Source of the DNA: an uncultured Clostridia bacterium
GTDB taxonomy: Bacteria; Bacillota; Clostridia; Christensenellales; Pumilibacteraceae
Assembly (NCBI GenBank): GCA_947089425.1
Contig: CAMUKG010000008.1
Coordinates: 1-64,000, forward strand
DNA length: 64,000 bases
Direction of reading: 5' to 3'
Shown here: positions 61,696-64,000 of the stretch, piece by piece
Layout: each line of letters starts with the position of its first letter
How positions within the stretch are numbered: position 1 is the first letter of the stretch
Notes under the pieces: generated by a model
Told to the model about the DNA's origin: nothing
The model's input: the letters and a program-made list of their open reading frames with translations, nothing else
Databases searched by the model: none
Translations under genes and position numbers: made by a program

Positions 61696-62973
61696 ATGAA
61701 AAAAATAAACGTGGCAATAATGGGACTCGGCACTGTGGGCGGAGGCACCTACGAAATTTTAACCGAAAATCACGAGCACATAAAACGCACGCAAGGCGTG
61801 GACGTGCGCGTGAAAAAGGTGCTTGACCGCGACCGCGAAAGAGTGCTCGGGAAAGGCGTTCCCGCCCAAGCTTATTGCGAAAATATAGACGACGTGACGG
61901 GCGATAAGGAAATCGACATAGTTATAGAAACTATGGGTGGAGTAGAGCCCGCCAAAACTTTTATTGTTAAGGCGTTGGAAAGCGGAAAAAGCGTAGTTAC
62001 TGCCAATAAAGAACTTATAAGCAAATTTTGGTACGAACTTGAACCCGTTGCGAAAGCTCACGGCGCGGGGCTTTATTTCGAAGCGAGTTGCGTGGGCGGC
62101 GTGCCCGTTATTCGCACGCTCACCGAAAGTATGCAGGCGAACAAAATTTGCGAGCTGTACGGAATAATAAACGGCACCACAAACTATATTCTCACAAAAA
62201 TGACCGAAGACGGCATTAGCTACGAAACCGCGCTCCGCGAGGCTCAACAACTCGGATATGCCGAATTCAATCCGTCGGCTGACGTGGACGGCTACGACGC
62301 TATGTATAAGCTCAGCATTCTTTCGTCGCTCGCTTTCCACGCTTCCATTCCTTACGGCAGCGTTTACCGCGAGGGAATAACCCGCATAACTGCCGACGAC
62401 ATAAAAAGCGCGCGCGAACTCGGATATGCGATTAAACTTTTGGCAATAGGGCGTAGAGACGGAAATCGCGTGGAGGCGAGAGTGCATCCCACGTTTGTGC
62501 CGCAAGAGCACCCGCTTGCGGGAGTGCGCGGCTCGTTTAACGCAGTGCTCCTCACAGGCGACTATGTGGACGATATTATGCTTTACGGACGCGGGGCGGG
62601 AGCTCGGCCTACGGGTAGCGCGATAGTGTCGGACGTTATTTTTTGCGCGAAACGCAAAACTCACGACTATACCGATTTCGGAATAAGCGACAAAGCGAGC
62701 GACGACATAGAGCTTGCCGCCGATTTCAATTCGAAGTATTATATTTCGCTCACTGCGCTCGACCGAGCGGGCGTGCTCGCGTCGGTTGCCAAAATTCTCG
62801 GCGAATACGGCGTGTCTATAGGTACGATTTTGCAAAAGGGAAGCGTGGGCGAACACGCGAGCATAGTGTTCTTAACTCACGAAGCGAGCGAAAAAGCGGT
62901 AAAGGAAGCTCTTAATCAAATCGAAAAACTTGCCGCCGTTCGCAGTATAGACAGTTTTATACGCTGTTTGTAA
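61696..62973 (+). CDS. hom: Homoserine dehydrogenase
   Basis: 425 aa. Reduces aspartate semialdehyde to homoserine for threonine and methionine. The NAD-binding loop GLGTVGGGTYE, the catalytic NKELIS region, ASCVGGVPVIRTL, GIINGTTNYILTKM, FNPSADVDGYDA and a C-terminal ACT regulatory domain (ALDRAGVLASVAKILGEYGVSI) are visible. Feedback control by threonine through ACT is usual for the family. It follows coaX by 31 bp. Confidence 0.96.
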   Translation: MKKINVAIMGLGTVGGGTYEILTENHEHIKRTQGVDVRVKKVLDRDRERVLGKGVPAQAYCENIDDVTGDKEIDIVIETMGGVEPAKTFIVKALESGKSVVTANKELISKFWYELEPVAKAHGAGLYFEASCVGGVPVIRTLTESMQANKICELYGIINGTTNYILTKMTEDGISYETALREAQQLGYAEFNPSADVDGYDAMYKLSILSSLAFHASIPYGSVYREGITRITADDIKSARELGYAIKLLAIGRRDGNRVEARVHPTFVPQEHPLAGVRGSFNAVLLTGDYVDDIMLYGRGAGARPTGSAIVSDVIFCAKRKTHDYTDFGISDKASDDIELAADFNSKYYISLTALDRAGVLASVAKILGEYGVSIGTILQKGSVGEHASIVFLTHEASEKAVKEALNQIEKLAAVRSIDSFIRCL

Positions 62974-63052
62974 CGTTTGAAAGCACAGCCGCGATTTTGA
63001 GTCCGAAAGAGGGGCTTTCGCTTGCATAAAAAAAAGTTTTTGTTAAAATAAT

Positions 63053-63116
63053 AACTTTGCATTAAATGTTAAAGGGCACAATGCGAAAACAACGTGAACT
63101 TTGCATTAAATGTTAA
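63053..63116 (+). repeat. 20-bp direct repeat upstream of the last gene
   Basis: AACTTTGCATTAAATGTTAA occurs at 63053-63072 and 63097-63116, period 44 bp, just upstream of the promoter at 63144. It may be a regulator binding site. Confidence 0.6.
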
Positions 63117-63143
63117 TTGTTTGTCAAAATTCGCTTTTTTTGT

Positions 63144-63173
63144 TTGACAAATGCAATGAGCTTATTATATAAT
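63144..63173 (+). promoter_or_regulatory. Promoter of the last gene
   Basis: TTGACA (63144-63149), 18 bp, TATAAT (63168-63173), about 50 bp before the ATG at 63223. Confidence 0.82.
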
Positions 63174-63222
63174 TGTGCTGTTAACATTAAAAATTCCACT
63201 ACACCATAGGAGATTTCGATTG

Positions 63223-64000
63223 ATGAAGAAACGCAAAGGCATTTGGATGGCATTACTTACGGTTGTATTATCCGTTGCCATGCTTTTAGGGACAACCTCT
63301 ATCGGCGCATTCGCCGATTTGGGGAAAGACGATAGTTTCACAAACGCGAATACGACGTTTGTTAAAAAGTTGACTTACGGAACGACTGTAACCCTTACGG
63401 GCGCAACCGAAGTTATTGCCCCCAGCGGAGCCAAAAAGCTGGCGGCTGAAGGTAAAGTTGTTTTCACTCCGGGTGAAATAGGCGCTTACACCGTTTATTA
63501 CGGCGATTACAGCTACGTTGTGCCTTGCGTGCTCGATAAAGATTACGAATTGCGCGTTGCTCATAACGGAGCGGATATAGCCACCTATCTTAAAGCGGGC
63601 GAAACGCTTAAAATTCCTAAGGCCGCAATTTGGGCTAAAACCGAAGACCCGACTTCCGATTACGAATACAATAAAGTTGAAAAAATCAACAACAAAGACG
63701 TAGTGGTGAACTGGGAAATAGACGGCGAAAATACCGACAGCACCGACGCGGTTTCGGTAAGGACGGGCACAGCCGAAGCTGATAAAGAAGTTGTAATCAA
63801 AAAGCCGGGCACCTATACCGTGCATTATTACTATAATGTCGACGGCGGAAGCAAGTATCTTTTTAAAGATTACACCGTGAAAGTGCAAGCCGCTTTCAAC
63901 GATTCCACCGTTCCCACTTTGAACGTGGTGAATATTCCCCGCGAAATAAGCCTCAACACCAAAATCACTCTTCCTAAGGCTACCGCAACCGATAACTACG
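63223..64000 (+). CDS. Secreted Ig-like repeat protein (partial, runs off the window)
   Basis: At least 259 codons, no stop before the window end. AGGAG (63208-63212) precedes the ATG. A signal peptide is predicted with cleavage near GAFA-DL. The mature start has Ig-like strands, and the last visible part, STVPTLNVVNIPREISLNTK followed by ITLPKATATDNY, is the same kind of unit as in the giant protein at 31414 (PPAIEFGSVPTEARAGDTLT, then VPEMKVTDDN). It is probably another surface protein of similar build. Confidence 0.85.
   Translation, partial: MKKRKGIWMALLTVVLSVAMLLGTTSIGAFADLGKDDSFTNANTTFVKKLTYGTTVTLTGATEVIAPSGAKKLAAEGKVVFTPGEIGAYTVYYGDYSYVVPCVLDKDYELRVAHNGADIATYLKAGETLKIPKAAIWAKTEDPTSDYEYNKVEKINNKDVVVNWEIDGENTDSTDAVSVRTGTAEADKEVVIKKPGTYTVHYYYNVDGGSKYLFKDYTVKVQAAFNDSTVPTLNVVNIPREISLNTKITLPKATATDNY

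Noticed and set aside
61759..62856. Minus-strand open frame of 365 codons
   Set aside because: Mirror of hom; no ribosome site or protein features.

Overview
The window reads as chromosome of a spore-forming member of the Bacillota (class Clostridia), most likely an uncultured gut lineage. The evidence is a GPR germination protease, a single-chain glycyl-tRNA synthetase, an LtaS-type lipoteichoic acid synthase, many short-spacer sigma-A promoters (TTGACA, 17 bp, TATAAT), strong AAGGAG ribosome sites, and two sugar ABC importers encoded without their ATPase, as is usual in Firmicutes that share one MsmX-type ATPase. The assignment below class level is inference. No phage, integrase, transposase, CRISPR array or tRNA was seen.

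Layout. (1) 0.1-8.9 kb: a sugar-importer operon (lipoprotein binding protein, two permeases), three tandem paralogues of an unrecognised beta-rich family, and a large surface protein with an unusual C-terminal tail. It is followed by a Gfo/Idh/MocA oxidoreductase and a ROK regulator that may control it. (2) 11.5-18 kb: housekeeping and DNA-repair genes: an S20 protein with a very long charged tail (minus strand), gpr, murI, Ku, two small XRE regulators, a Cys-rich protein, and a radical SAM/DUF4130 pair. (3) 18-22.9 kb: biotin regulon: birA divergent from bioY-bioB-bioD-bioA, with a clear BirA operator and two inverted-repeat elements between the genes. (4) 23.1-44.8 kb: a large Gram-positive glycan-utilisation locus: divergent AraC regulator with a 31-bp-period direct repeat, two lipoproteins, an ABC importer, a 1150-residue Ig-like surface protein, a DUF4838 lipoprotein, an ADP-ribosylglycohydrolase-family protein, GH3, GH2 beta-mannosidase-like, ROK kinase and SIS isomerase. 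The logic is capture outside, import, cytoplasmic hydrolysis, then phosphorylation and isomerisation.

(5) 44.8-50 kb: envelope lipid genes: an MprF/YbhN-like membrane protein, pssA, psd, and convergent ltaS. (6) 50.2-56.8 kb: an isolated 5S rRNA gene, a minus-strand operon (lipoprotein, DUF4430 lipoprotein, ECF-type S component) that looks like a cofactor capture system, glyS, and a soluble PAS hybrid histidine kinase. (7) 56.8-64 kb: a 58-residue Cys-rich protein framed by structured RNA, a lipoprotein, an HNH nuclease-like protein, an ECF S component with coaX, hom, and the start of another Ig-like secreted protein running off the window.

Points most worth a second look: three separate runs of exactly nine G (in a signal-peptide codon run, in a promoter spacer, and inside pssA); the structured RNA around the small Cys-rich gene; a group of regulator and repair genes whose -10 boxes lie only 6-9 nt from the start codon (leaderless mRNAs); the three-paralogue family beside the first importer; the DUF4430/ECF operon; and short hairpin elements inserted between biotin genes.
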